Below, one piece after another: positions 50,031-58,233 of a stretch of 64,000 nucleotides of DNA (within the stretch, counting starts at the first letter, position 1; each line of letters begins with the position of its first letter). Source of the DNA: Gammaproteobacteria bacterium (lineage in GTDB: Bacteria; Pseudomonadota; Gammaproteobacteria; Natronospirales; REEB76); the NCBI GenBank assembly GCA_035279405.1, contig DATEHU010000040.1:86597-150596 (forward strand). The letters are read 5' to 3'. The translations under genes were made by a program, and so were the position numbers. The notes beneath the pieces were generated by a model that was not told where the DNA came from, ran no database searches, and was given only the letters and a program-made list of their open reading frames with translations.

Positions 50031-50749
50031 CACGTGTGGCCGCTAGCCTGTTGCTGGGCAGCGCTCTCATCGGCGCTCCGTCACTGGGCGCTGCGGTCTG
50101 TTGGGCGCCGGTGCCGGCCGCGAACAGCATCGTGTTCAACACCACCCAGGCAGGCGCGCCGTTTCAGGGCCAGTTCACGCAATTCAGCGGGCTGGTGTGT
50201 CTCACGCCGAACGCCGGAGACCCCGGACTTATCCGCGTGCAGGTGCAGGCGGCCTCGGTGGACACCGGTTTGCCGGAGTTGGACGACGCGCTGCGCGGAG
50301 CGGATTTCTTCGACGTGACGCGCTGGCCGCAGGCGATTTTCGTGAGCGAATCGGTCAAGACCCTGGATGCGGGCCACTACCAGGTGACCGGCAAGCTCAC
50401 GCTGCGCGATGTCACACGCGAGATTTCCGTGCCGTTCACCATTACGCCCAGCGCGGGTGGCGGCGCACGCCTGCAAGGCACGCTCGACTTCGAGCGCCTC
50501 GATTACCACATCGGCCTCGGCCAGTGGCAGGACACCCGCTGGGTGGGGAATGAAGTGGACGTGAAGTTTTCCGTCATGTTGAGACCGGCCGGCGCCAAGC
50601 CGCCGGCTGCCCAGCGGCCGCACATTGTCGGGATCATTCTGCCGGGTATGCCCGCCGGCGCGCCCGGAATGAATGGCGAGAAGACCGGTCCGCTGGTCGT
50701 GTATGCGTTCGATGCCAGCGGCAAGATCTGGATTTACTCGAAAGATTGA
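50027..50749 (+). CDS. Periplasmic YceI-family protein
   Basis: A 240-residue exported protein: signal peptide (ASLLLGSALIGAPSLGAAVC), then a YceI lipocalin-like fold. It has ANSIVFNTTQAGAPFQGQFTQFSG, VQVQAASVDTGLPELDDALRGADFFDVTRWPQAIF, the family motif YQVTGKLTLRDVTREISVPF, and LDFERLDYHIGLGQWQDTRWVGNEVDVKF. The C-terminal tail (about 195-240) is Pro/Gly-rich and beyond the usual domain. It is translationally coupled to cytochrome b561 upstream via GTG 50027. YceI binds long isoprenoid chains such as ubiquinone precursors, so it may deliver a quinone to the cytochrome (inference). Confidence 0.92.
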   Translation: MTRVAASLLLGSALIGAPSLGAAVCWAPVPAANSIVFNTTQAGAPFQGQFTQFSGLVCLTPNAGDPGLIRVQVQAASVDTGLPELDDALRGADFFDVTRWPQAIFVSESVKTLDAGHYQVTGKLTLRDVTREISVPFTITPSAGGGARLQGTLDFERLDYHIGLGQWQDTRWVGNEVDVKFSVMLRPAGAKPPAAQRPHIVGIILPGMPAGAPGMNGEKTGPLVVYAFDASGKIWIYSKD

Positions 50750-50872
50750 AATGCCCGTGATTGCAAAACGCGGCGCTGCCAGGGCGCCGCGCGGCTCTGA
50801 ACGAACCGTTGCGCGGGAAACTGGCGATTGCTTTTCCAAGCTGAGCGTTAATCATTAACCAGGAGTTCAAAC

Positions 50873-51409
50873 ATGAAACGTCTGTTAGTCATCGCCGTCC
50901 TGACCGGTGCGGCCGCCGCCCCCGCGTTTGCCAGCCTGCCGGTGGGCTCGAGAGCGCCACAGTTCACCGCCGAAGCCACGCTGGGCGGCAAGGTGTACAG
51001 CTTCTCGCTGGCGAACGCCCTGAAGAAAGGCCCGGTGGTGCTGTATTTCTATCCGGCGGCTTTCACCAAAGGCTGCACCATCGAGGCGCACGACTTCGCC
51101 GCGGCCATCGGCAAATACCAGGCGCTGGATGCCACGGTCATCGGCGTGTCGCACGACCAGGTGGCGGTGCTGCAGAAGTTCTCGGTGAGCGCGTGCCGCA
51201 GCAAGTTTCCCGTGGCCGCCGACACCGACCACAGGATCATGCGCGCCTATGATGCGGTGCTGCCGCAGGATTCCGAGTACGCCAACCGCACCTCGTACGT
51301 GATCGTGCCGGACGGCACCATCATCTACACCTACACCAACCTCAATCCCGACCAGCACGTCGCCAACACGCTCGCGGCACTGCGGGATTGGAAAGCCACG
51401 CATAAATAA
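50873..51409 (+). CDS. Exported peroxiredoxin (AhpC/TSA, PrxQ-like)
   Basis: A 178-residue peroxidase with a signal peptide (RLLVIAVLTGAAAAPAFA), so it acts in the periplasm. The peroxidatic Cys is C68 in PAAFTKGCT, followed by IEAHDF. C108 (SVSACRSKFPV) may be the resolving Cys; the Cys five residues after C68, found in many PrxQ proteins, is absent. The end GTIIYTYTNLNPDQHVANTLAAL is family-like. It reduces H2O2 and organic peroxides; the reductant is unknown. It follows the YceI gene by 123 bp and probably belongs with the cytochrome b561 group. A strong AGGAG precedes ATG 50873. Confidence 0.92.
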   Translation: MKRLLVIAVLTGAAAAPAFASLPVGSRAPQFTAEATLGGKVYSFSLANALKKGPVVLYFYPAAFTKGCTIEAHDFAAAIGKYQALDATVIGVSHDQVAVLQKFSVSACRSKFPVAADTDHRIMRAYDAVLPQDSEYANRTSYVIVPDGTIIYTYTNLNPDQHVANTLAALRDWKATHK

Positions 51410-51419
51410 CCTTGCCGTC

Positions 51420-51452
51420 CCCGGTTCATGATCGCGTTGATTATGAACCGGG
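51420..51452. terminator. Stem-loop after the peroxiredoxin gene
   Basis: CCCGGTTCAT (51420-51429) pairs perfectly with ATGAACCGGG (51443-51452) over a 13-base loop, starting 11 bp after the peroxiredoxin stop. The outer flanks GTCCCC and GGGGAC can extend the stem. There is no T-run, so it may be a factor-dependent end or a dispersed repeat. Confidence 0.45.
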
Positions 51453-51525
51453 TATGGGGACAGCCGGCAACGCGGCCGGTCAGCCAGCTGCGGCTGGTAC
51501 AATGCGCCTTTTCCAAGCACAACTC

Positions 51526-52605
51526 ATGGCGCGGCGCGTACTCTACGGCGTGTATCACTGGGGACTGGGCCACGCGACGCGCAGCCTGGTGCTGATTCGC
51601 GCGCTGGTCGCGCGCGGCGATCAGGTCACCATACTTATGCAGCCGGGTGCGGGCATGCAGTTGCTGCAAGCGGAACTGGGCGACCGGGTCGAGTATTTTC
51701 CATTCCGCGATACGCCCGCGCCCTTCAGCCGCTATCCGGCGGTGTTCTACATACGCATGAGCCTGTCCATGCCCTGGGTGGTCGCGGGTTACCGGCGCGA
51801 GCAGCGCGTGACCGAACGGCTGGTCAAAGAGCGGCATTTCGATTGCGTGGTCTCCGACAGCCGCATCGGCGTGTGGTCACGCGCGGTGCCAAGCTACGTG
51901 ATTTTCCATTCCATTCACCAGATTATCCCCGGTCGCATCCGCTGGATGGAGCATCTCGTCGAATGGAGCCAGCACCGGCTGCTGCGCGGGTTTACCAAAG
52001 TCCTGATTCCGGATGTGGAAGCGGACGGCGGGCTGTCGGGCGACCTCGGCCACTATCCGTATTTCAACTGGGGCACGGACCGCCTCGCCTACATCGGGCC
52101 ACTGTCCGACGTACGCCGCCCGGAATTTGCCGAGGACCTGGATTATTTCTTCTCGGTGTCCGGCATCGAGCCGCAGCGCAGCCTGTTCGCCGAGCGCGTG
52201 CTGGCGGCCGTGCCGCGCCTTGAGGGACGTATCGTGGTAACGCTGGGCGACCCCGCGCGCATGGATGAAGTACGCCAAATAGGCGCGACCACGGTTTATG
52301 GTTATCTGGATCGCGCGCGCCAGGCGGAGATGCTGAATCGCGCGCGCGTGGTCATCACGCGCTCCGGTTACACCACGCTCATGGAACTGGCCGAACTCGG
52401 CAAGCGTGCGTTATTCGTGCCCACGCCCGGGCAGAGTGAGCAGGAGTACCTGGCGCGCTTCCATCACCGGCGCGGCCACGTGTATTCCACCACGCAGAAA
52501 AAGCTCGACATCGTGCGCGATCTGCCGCGTGCAACGGCCGCGAGCGGCTTGCCGCGCATCGACACGCAGCACACCGTGGAACGGTTTCTGCAGATTATTG
52601 GATAA
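51526..52605 (+). CDS. GT-B fold glycosyltransferase (MurG/GT28-like)
   Basis: A 359-residue cytosolic or membrane-associated transferase. N-terminal RRVLYGVYHWGLGHATRSLVLIRAL holds a GxGHxxR-type glycine-rich acceptor loop. C-terminal RVVITRSGYTTLMELAELGKRALFVPTPGQSEQEYLARFH is the sugar-nucleotide binding segment of MurG-like GT-B enzymes (GGxxT-E-...PxPxxxEQ). Donor and acceptor are unknown. ATG 51526 gives the natural N-terminus; ATG 51502 is also in frame. It lies directly next to, and convergent with, the hopanoid-linked minus-strand genes, so glycolipid synthesis is possible but not shown. Confidence 0.85.
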   Translation: MARRVLYGVYHWGLGHATRSLVLIRALVARGDQVTILMQPGAGMQLLQAELGDRVEYFPFRDTPAPFSRYPAVFYIRMSLSMPWVVAGYRREQRVTERLVKERHFDCVVSDSRIGVWSRAVPSYVIFHSIHQIIPGRIRWMEHLVEWSQHRLLRGFTKVLIPDVEADGGLSGDLGHYPYFNWGTDRLAYIGPLSDVRRPEFAEDLDYFFSVSGIEPQRSLFAERVLAAVPRLEGRIVVTLGDPARMDEVRQIGATTVYGYLDRARQAEMLNRARVVITRSGYTTLMELAELGKRALFVPTPGQSEQEYLARFHHRRGHVYSTTQKKLDIVRDLPRATAASGLPRIDTQHTVERFLQIIG

Positions 52606-52610
52606 CAACC

Positions 52611-53594
52611 TCAGGCGATGCGGGTGGCGCCGGTCGGACGGATGCTGCGCCACAACACCAGCACCACCGGCAGATTGATCAGCCACATGGCTCCGGTCCA
52701 CACCAGGCGAAAGCCCAGCATCATGGCCAAGCCGTCGGTGTAGTTGATGCCCCACTCGTGCGCGGCCAGCATGCCCAGCACCTCCACGGTGCCGATCTGG
52801 GTGAACAGGCCGGCGCCGAGCAGCACGCTGGCCAGCGCGAATCCGTAAATGCTGGCGGCGGTCACGAAACCGAGCGCGGGCAGGCCCATGCCGCGCGCCA
52901 CGAAAAAGAACGCCGCCAGCAGTGCAAACAGGTAAATGGCGGCGATCAGCAGGTTGCCGGCAAGAATCCGCGGGTTTGACAGGCGGCGCAGGCCGAAGAG
53001 CAGTTCCACGCTTTCCTGCAACATGCGGCGCAGCAACGGATGCGTGATGCGCTGCAGGTGGCGATGCGCGTGATGCACGTACAGCACGAACACGCCGAGC
53101 ACTAGCGCGAACACGATCAGCGCCAGGATCACCGCCAGGCGCAGTTGCGGCCAGCCGCGCACGCCGATGACCGCGAGCAGCAGCAGTACCACCGCAATCT
53201 CGGTGAGCAGCATCACCACCGTGGCGGCGGCGCTGCGCCCGATGCGGATGCGCGCCGAGGCGGACAGAATCCAGTTCTGGGCGAACAGGCCGAACGGCAG
53301 GGTGAGTGTGAGTTCACCCACCGAGAACGCCAGTGCGAACGGCCCGAAGCCCGGGCGCACCGCCAGATTGGCGAGCAGCAGGTGCAGTTGCAGGGCCTTG
53401 AGCGCGACATACACGAAGGCGAAGCCCAGCGCAGCCAGCAACACGCTCAACGGAATCAGCTTGACGCGCTCCACCACCTCGCCGAGGTTGCCGAGTTTGA
53501 AGGCGAAGATCAGCAGCGCTGCGGCCAGAAGTACGGGCAGGATGAACGCCGGTTGGGCCGCGCGACGCAGCCAGGGGTGCAGGTTCATGGCCAA
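52611..53594 (-). CDS. Flippase-like (LPG synthase TM region / HpnL-type) membrane protein
   Basis: A 327-residue inner-membrane protein with about eight hydrophobic segments, of the UPF0104 / lysylphosphatidylglycerol-synthase TM-region family. Examples are LSVLLAALGFAFVYVALKALQLHLLL, FALAFSVGELTLTLPFGLFAQNW, GRSAAATVVMLLTEIAVVLLLLA and YGFALASVLLGAGLFTQIGTVEVL. HpnL, a member of this family, is linked to hopanoid transport; MprF-type flippases are relatives. Its start overlaps the upstream acyltransferase gene by 10 bp, so the two are coupled. It is the last gene of the ispH-hpnH-hpnB run. Confidence 0.85.
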   Translation of the reverse strand: MAMNLHPWLRRAAQPAFILPVLLAAALLIFAFKLGNLGEVVERVKLIPLSVLLAALGFAFVYVALKALQLHLLLANLAVRPGFGPFALAFSVGELTLTLPFGLFAQNWILSASARIRIGRSAAATVVMLLTEIAVVLLLLAVIGVRGWPQLRLAVILALIVFALVLGVFVLYVHHAHRHLQRITHPLLRRMLQESVELLFGLRRLSNPRILAGNLLIAAIYLFALLAAFFFVARGMGLPALGFVTAASIYGFALASVLLGAGLFTQIGTVEVLGMLAAHEWGINYTDGLAMMLGFRLVWTGAMWLINLPVVLVLWRSIRPTGATRIA

Positions 53595-54850
53595 AGCCGG
53601 GCGGCGAAACCAGGCAGCAAATCACTGAAGCCGTTGGCAAAGTACGCCACGCGTTGCGCGGGAGTCCGCCAGCCGGCGCGCGAATTGCGCGGCCACAGGT
53701 TTTGCCAGCGTCCGCCTTCGAGCCGTACGAGGCGCTGTCGTCGCAGCCAGTGCAGGCGTTGTTGCGCGAGTGTTTCGCTTGTGCTGCCGGCAAGCAGCGG
53801 ATCGATTTTCAGTCCAAGGCGGCCGAGCACCGCGAGCGCACGCTGCCACCAGTCGCAGAACTCCCGGGTACTGAAACTCTCCGGTCCGGCCGTCAGATAA
53901 GCCGCGAGCAGATGGCTGGGGTTCACGTTCAGCAGATCCAGGATGGCGGAGCGCACCGCCACCGAAAATGCGGCGTTGTGCGTAGTATCCGGAGCATTCT
54001 GCAATTCACCGACCTGCATGATCACTCTCAACTTGCCCGGGCCGAGCCCATCATAGCTGAGCGCCACGGGTAACAGCCGCGGCGGCACCGTGGTGAGTCC
54101 GCAAAGCAGACGCAGACCTGCGCGCACGCGGCCGAAACGGCCATCCGCGGAGATCACGCCTTCGGGTGAAAAATACAGCCGGTATCCGGCATCGAGCCGC
54201 GCGGCAAACCCGCGCAACTGTGCCGCGATCGTGGAGTGGAACTCGGGCGCGAGTTCTTGCAGTGCACTGCGTCGCAGGCGTCGCAGGCCCCAAAGTACGG
54301 GCCGCGTCGGCGGCCGGAGGTCGGAAAGCCGTGCGGGAAGCGCACCGCTCGCGGCGCTGAATTCTCGCTGGCCGCGCGCGTTCAGCACCGCAGCGGGATC
54401 GCAATCACCGAGGCCGGCCGCGACCGCCGCTTCCAGGGTTTCCGCCGCACTGAACTCGCGTACCCGGCGTATCGGCTCGGTGCGCAGGATTGCGAAGAAC
54501 CCGCGCAATGGAATCCGGCCGAGCAGTTGCGGCAGCGGCGGCGGCCAGCCGGATATGTACTCGGAGAGAAAGCCGCAGCGAAACAAATCCTCGCGCGCCG
54601 CGAAGTGCGTCAACGGCCGGGTGAAACGCAGGCCGCGGCGCTGGCACAGCCCGGTGCCGACGATGGGCGCATCGGCGTCGCGCTGGTGGTTGGAAATCAC
54701 CACGGTCCCGGGTGGCAGGCGAAAGTCCGGCGGGAGCTGCACCTCGCGGTGATACGTGCTGATGACCGTGAAATCGAAACCGCATTGGAACAGCCAAGCG
54801 AGCCAGGGGTGGCGATGTTGTTCGGCGTCGGGGACCCCGCGGAACGTCAT
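53585..54850 (-). CDS. PlsC-like acyltransferase domain protein with long insertion
   Basis: A 421-residue protein with acyltransferase motifs: block I N54-H55...D60 (SNHQRDAD, an NHx4D) and block III SPEG (228-231, FSPEGVIS). In typical PlsC enzymes these blocks are about 70 residues apart; here they are about 175 apart, with an extra Arg/Ala-rich region near 125-215. The C-terminal 150 residues (from about 275) are helical and unassigned. It would move an acyl chain to a glycerol- or sugar-like hydroxyl. It sits between hpnB and the flippase-like gene, so its acceptor may be a hopanoid or glycolipid. Function is inferred from motifs only. Confidence 0.7.
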   Translation of the reverse strand: MTFRGVPDAEQHRHPWLAWLFQCGFDFTVISTYHREVQLPPDFRLPPGTVVISNHQRDADAPIVGTGLCQRRGLRFTRPLTHFAAREDLFRCGFLSEYISGWPPPLPQLLGRIPLRGFFAILRTEPIRRVREFSAAETLEAAVAAGLGDCDPAAVLNARGQREFSAASGALPARLSDLRPPTRPVLWGLRRLRRSALQELAPEFHSTIAAQLRGFAARLDAGYRLYFSPEGVISADGRFGRVRAGLRLLCGLTTVPPRLLPVALSYDGLGPGKLRVIMQVGELQNAPDTTHNAAFSVAVRSAILDLLNVNPSHLLAAYLTAGPESFSTREFCDWWQRALAVLGRLGLKIDPLLAGSTSETLAQQRLHWLRRQRLVRLEGGRWQNLWPRNSRAGWRTPAQRVAYFANGFSDLLPGFAARLWP

Positions 54851-54890
54851 GCTGAGTTTTCCCTCGAGCTTTCGGATCTTGGACGCGCGC

Positions 54891-56006
54891 TCAGTTGGCG
54901 CGGCGCGGATAACGGCGCTGCTTCCACACGCTGCGCGTGCCCAGCCAGGCGCGCAACGCCGAATACCAGGTGGCAGCGAGAAACACCGTGGCCGTCAGCG
55001 GCAGGCCCACGGCGGCTAGTGGGTTGCGCCGATAATATAAGAGAGTCGGCAGATAACTGAACAACATCAACAGCAGCGCCGCCAGCCCCAGCCAGCGCGT
55101 CACGCCAGCAAATGCCAATCCCGCCGGCGGTACCCAGAATACCAGCAGCATGCCGGCGGTGGTGCCGAGCAGCAGCCATGGCGATTCGTGCAACTGCACA
55201 TAGGCGCTGCGCGCAATCATGCCGACGATCCCGGCCAGGTCCTGTTGCCGCAGGCTGCGCGCGCCGTGCGTCAGGCCGAGATAACAGCGCTGGCCGGCGC
55301 GTTTGACGTGCGCCGCGAGCGTGCAGTCATCGATGATGGCATCGCGCCAGGCGGTGAAACCGCCGGCATCCAGCAGCACCTGGCGGTTTATTAAAATCAC
55401 GCCGCCCGCGGCCGCGGCCACGCGACTGCCGCGACGGTTGGCAAGCGCGAACGGATACAGCAGCTTGAAGAAATACACGAAGGCCGGCAACAGCCAGCGT
55501 GCGGCCGCGCCCTCAAAACGCGGCGCCGCGAGCACCGAGACCAGGGCGTAACCCTCGTCCGCCTTGCGCTGCAGCGCGGCGAGCATGCCGGGCGCGAGCT
55601 CGATGTCGGCATCCAGCAGCAGCACGCGCGCGGTCCTGACCTCGGCGAGACCCTGTTCCAGCGCCCAGAGCTTCCCCGTCCAGCCGGCCGGCGGCGGACT
55701 GCCCGGCACGAGTGTGAGATTGCGCAGGCCGGCGGCACGCGCCAGCTCCGCGGTAGCGTCGCTCGATTCGTCGTCTATCAATATTACTTGCGCGTCGGGC
55801 GCGGTGTCGCGCAGCGCGGCCAGCGCCCGTCCGATGGTGTCGGCTTCATTGCGTGCCGGAATCAGCACGCTGAAATCGGGATGCAGGGGAACCGCACCCG
55901 GCTCGGGTTCCAGCCGTTCGCGGCAGCGCCATGGCTGCCACGGCGCAAGCCATAGCAGTATCCACAGCAGCAGTGACAGGGCGGCAAGAATCAGCACGCG
56001 CGGCAT
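54891..56006 (-). CDS. hpnB: Hopene-associated family-2 glycosyltransferase HpnB
   Basis: A 371-residue membrane glycosyltransferase. An N-terminal anchor (about 5-25) is followed by a GT-A domain: FSVLIPARNEADTIGRAL, VILIDDESSDATAE, the metal-binding LLLDADIELAPGM, and GGFTAWRDAIIDDCTLA (ED-like acidic site). The HpnB-type PPPAGWTGKLWALEQGL block is present. Two to three C-terminal transmembrane helices (about 275-345) complete it. HpnB is a conserved gene of hopanoid loci; its exact substrate is not established here. It is followed by the PlsC-like gene and preceded by hpnH. Confidence 0.93.
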   Translation of the reverse strand: MPRVLILAALSLLLWILLWLAPWQPWRCRERLEPEPGAVPLHPDFSVLIPARNEADTIGRALAALRDTAPDAQVILIDDESSDATAELARAAGLRNLTLVPGSPPPAGWTGKLWALEQGLAEVRTARVLLLDADIELAPGMLAALQRKADEGYALVSVLAAPRFEGAAARWLLPAFVYFFKLLYPFALANRRGSRVAAAAGGVILINRQVLLDAGGFTAWRDAIIDDCTLAAHVKRAGQRCYLGLTHGARSLRQQDLAGIVGMIARSAYVQLHESPWLLLGTTAGMLLVFWVPPAGLAFAGVTRWLGLAALLLMLFSYLPTLLYYRRNPLAAVGLPLTATVFLAATWYSALRAWLGTRSVWKQRRYPRRAN

Positions 56007-56031
56007 TCAGGCGGCGCGCGACGCGCGCTAA

Positions 56032-57150
56032 TCAGTGTTGCGTCTGCGAGGCGGGTTGCGGTGCGCGCGCCGGAGCCCGCGGCGGGACCGGCGGATATTG
56101 CATGGGCGGATCCGGGGCAAACGGCCCGGTGAGTTTCGGTCCGCGCATGCGCACCCACAGGGCCTTCAGCGGATGCAGGAACGCATCGTCGGCGGCGGTG
56201 CCTTCGAAGCCGCAGTGCGCCATGCAGTTGGCGCATTTGGGATTGCGCCCGACGCCGTAATGATCCCAGTCGGTGTTGTCGATCAAATCCTTGAAGGTCG
56301 GCACGTAGCCTTCGTCCACCAGCAGGTAGCAGGGCTTCTGCCAGCCGAACACGTTGCGGCACGGCATGCTCCACGCGCTGCACTGGTAGCCCTGGTTGCC
56401 GCACACGAAGTCGATGAACAGGCTGGATTGCGACAGTGCCCACTTGCGGCGGTTCTGCTTCCGGTTGGTGAAGATCTTGCGCATCAATTCCTTGGACTGG
56501 CGCCGGCCCATGAACACGTCCTGGCGCGGCGCGTGCTCGTAGGCGAAGCCCGGCGAGAAGGTGATGCCGTCGACCTTGAGATCTTCGGTGGCAAAGCTGA
56601 AGAATTCCGCCACTTCGTCGGGTTTGGCAGTGGTGAACAGCGTGGTGTTGATGTTGACGCGGAAACCGCGGCGCTTGGCTGCGCGAATGGCGGAGGTGGC
56701 GACGTCGAACACACCCGCGCGCGCTACGCTTTCGTCGTGGCGTGCGCGCAGGCCGTCGAGATGCACCGAGAACGTGAGTTGCGGGGACGGCGTGAACAGG
56801 TCGAGTTTCTTTTCCAGCAGGATCGCGTTGGTGCAGAGGTACACGTACTTGCCGCGCGCGATGAAGCCCGCGACGATCTCCTGGATGTCCTTGTGAATCA
56901 GCGGCTCGCCGCCGGCCAGCGACACCATGGGCGCACCGCACTCGTCCACCGCGTGCATGCATTCCTCGACCGACAGGCGTTGCTTGAGGATGTGCGATTC
57001 GTAGTCGATCTTGCCGCAGCCGGGGCATTCGAGGTTGCACTGGAACAGCGGCTCCAGCATGAGCGTCAGCGGGTAACGTTTTACGCCGTGCAGCTTCCGG
57101 TTGATGATGTAGGACGCGACCTTGAGTTGCTGGCGTACGGGAATGGACAT
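56032..57150 (-). CDS. hpnH: HpnH, radical SAM adenosyl-hopene synthase
   Basis: A 372-residue radical SAM enzyme that adds the 5'-deoxyadenosyl group to diploptene/hopene, the first step to side-chain-extended bacteriohopanepolyols. The [4Fe-4S] cluster ligands are C38, C42 and C45 (CNLECPGCGK). SLAGGEPLIHKDI is the SAM-binding GGE region, and the C-terminal CANCMAHCGFEG Cys cluster is typical of HpnH. The last 40 residues are a Pro/Ala-rich tail (PPMQYPPVPPRAPARAPQPA) beyond the usual end. The ATG at 57150 fits family N-termini. The gene lies 5 bp after ispH. Confidence 0.97.
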   Translation of the reverse strand: MSIPVRQQLKVASYIINRKLHGVKRYPLTLMLEPLFQCNLECPGCGKIDYESHILKQRLSVEECMHAVDECGAPMVSLAGGEPLIHKDIQEIVAGFIARGKYVYLCTNAILLEKKLDLFTPSPQLTFSVHLDGLRARHDESVARAGVFDVATSAIRAAKRRGFRVNINTTLFTTAKPDEVAEFFSFATEDLKVDGITFSPGFAYEHAPRQDVFMGRRQSKELMRKIFTNRKQNRRKWALSQSSLFIDFVCGNQGYQCSAWSMPCRNVFGWQKPCYLLVDEGYVPTFKDLIDNTDWDHYGVGRNPKCANCMAHCGFEGTAADDAFLHPLKALWVRMRGPKLTGPFAPDPPMQYPPVPPRAPARAPQPASQTQH

Positions 57151-57155
57151 GGTAA

Positions 57156-58100
57156 TCAGCCTCTGGCTTTTATTTTGTGGTTGCTCAGTTCCTGTGGGGG
57201 CAGGAATTTCACGCGCTCCGCCGGCCCTTCCATCTTGCGTACCTCGGCGTGGCCCCAGGCGGCGAGTGTTGCCAACACTTCACTGACCAGTGCTTCAGGC
57301 GTCGAGGCGCCGGCCGTGACGCCCACGCGATCATCGGCTTTGAACCAGGCACGCTCCAGTTCCTTGGCATCCTGCACCAGGTAGGAGCGCAGGCCGGCCT
57401 GTTCGCCGACCTCGCGCAACCGGTTGGAGTTCGAGCTGTTGCGCGCACCCACCACCACGATCACATCGGCGTTCTTGGCGAGTTCGCGCACTGCGTTCTG
57501 GCGGTTTTGGGTCGCATAGCAGATATCCTTGGTCTCCGGACCGCGGATGCCAGGAAAACGCTGCTTGAGCGCGGTGATGACGCGCAGCGTGTCGTCCACC
57601 GAGAGCGTGGTCTGCGTGACGTAGGCGACGTGTTCGGGATCGCGCACCTTGAGCGCCGCGACTTCCTCGGGTTCGGAGATCACATGCACCGGGCCGCTGA
57701 TCCGGCCGCGCGTGCCCTCGACTTCCGGATGTCCCGGATGGCCGACGATGATGAGTTCGTAACCGGACTGCTCGTATTTCTGCGCCTGTACGTGCACCTT
57801 GGCTACCAGCGGGCAGGTGGCATCGATCACTTTCAGGCCGCGCTCGCGCGCTTCCTGCACGCGCCGGTCGGAAACGCCGTGCGCGCTGAAGATCGTGACC
57901 GCACCCTTGGGCACGTCCGCGAGGTTCTCGGTAAAGATCGCGCCCTTGCCGCGCAAGTCGTTGACCACGTGCTGGTTGTGCACGATCTCATGCAGTACAT
58001 ATACCGGCGGGCCGAATATCTTGAGCGCCTGCTCGACCACGTCAATGGCACGCGTCACCCCGGCACAGAAGCCACGGGGCTGGGCGAGTAGTACTTGCAT
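57156..58100 (-). CDS. ispH: 4-hydroxy-3-methylbut-2-enyl diphosphate reductase
   Basis: A 314-residue iron-sulfur enzyme that performs the last step of the MEP pathway, giving IPP and DMAPP. Cluster Cys are C12 (GFCAGV), C96 (ATCPL) and C197 (DICYATQ). Substrate-binding residues lie in HEIVHNQHVV, GHPGHPEVEGT, TQTTLSVDDT and ARNSSNSNRL. ATG 58100 starts the family-typical MQVLLAQPRGFCAGV; the longer frame upstream is not protein-like. It heads the minus-strand hopanoid group; a TATACT box in the divergent region (58168-58173, minus strand) could be its promoter. Many bacteria carry two ispH copies, so this may be a hopanoid-dedicated paralogue. Confidence 0.96.
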   Translation of the reverse strand: MQVLLAQPRGFCAGVTRAIDVVEQALKIFGPPVYVLHEIVHNQHVVNDLRGKGAIFTENLADVPKGAVTIFSAHGVSDRRVQEARERGLKVIDATCPLVAKVHVQAQKYEQSGYELIIVGHPGHPEVEGTRGRISGPVHVISEPEEVAALKVRDPEHVAYVTQTTLSVDDTLRVITALKQRFPGIRGPETKDICYATQNRQNAVRELAKNADVIVVVGARNSSNSNRLREVGEQAGLRSYLVQDAKELERAWFKADDRVGVTAGASTPEALVSEVLATLAAWGHAEVRKMEGPAERVKFLPPQELSNHKIKARG

Positions 58101-58233
58101 GGGCTGGTTCTCCGCGCTGTCGAAAATGTCTGACGGATCAGCGCCGCAGACACCGACACGTGCACGAAGTATAACACCGGCATCACGACGCGCGTTAAAC
58201 TGTAGCGCCCGTTGCGTGGCCAAGGAGCGCTAA

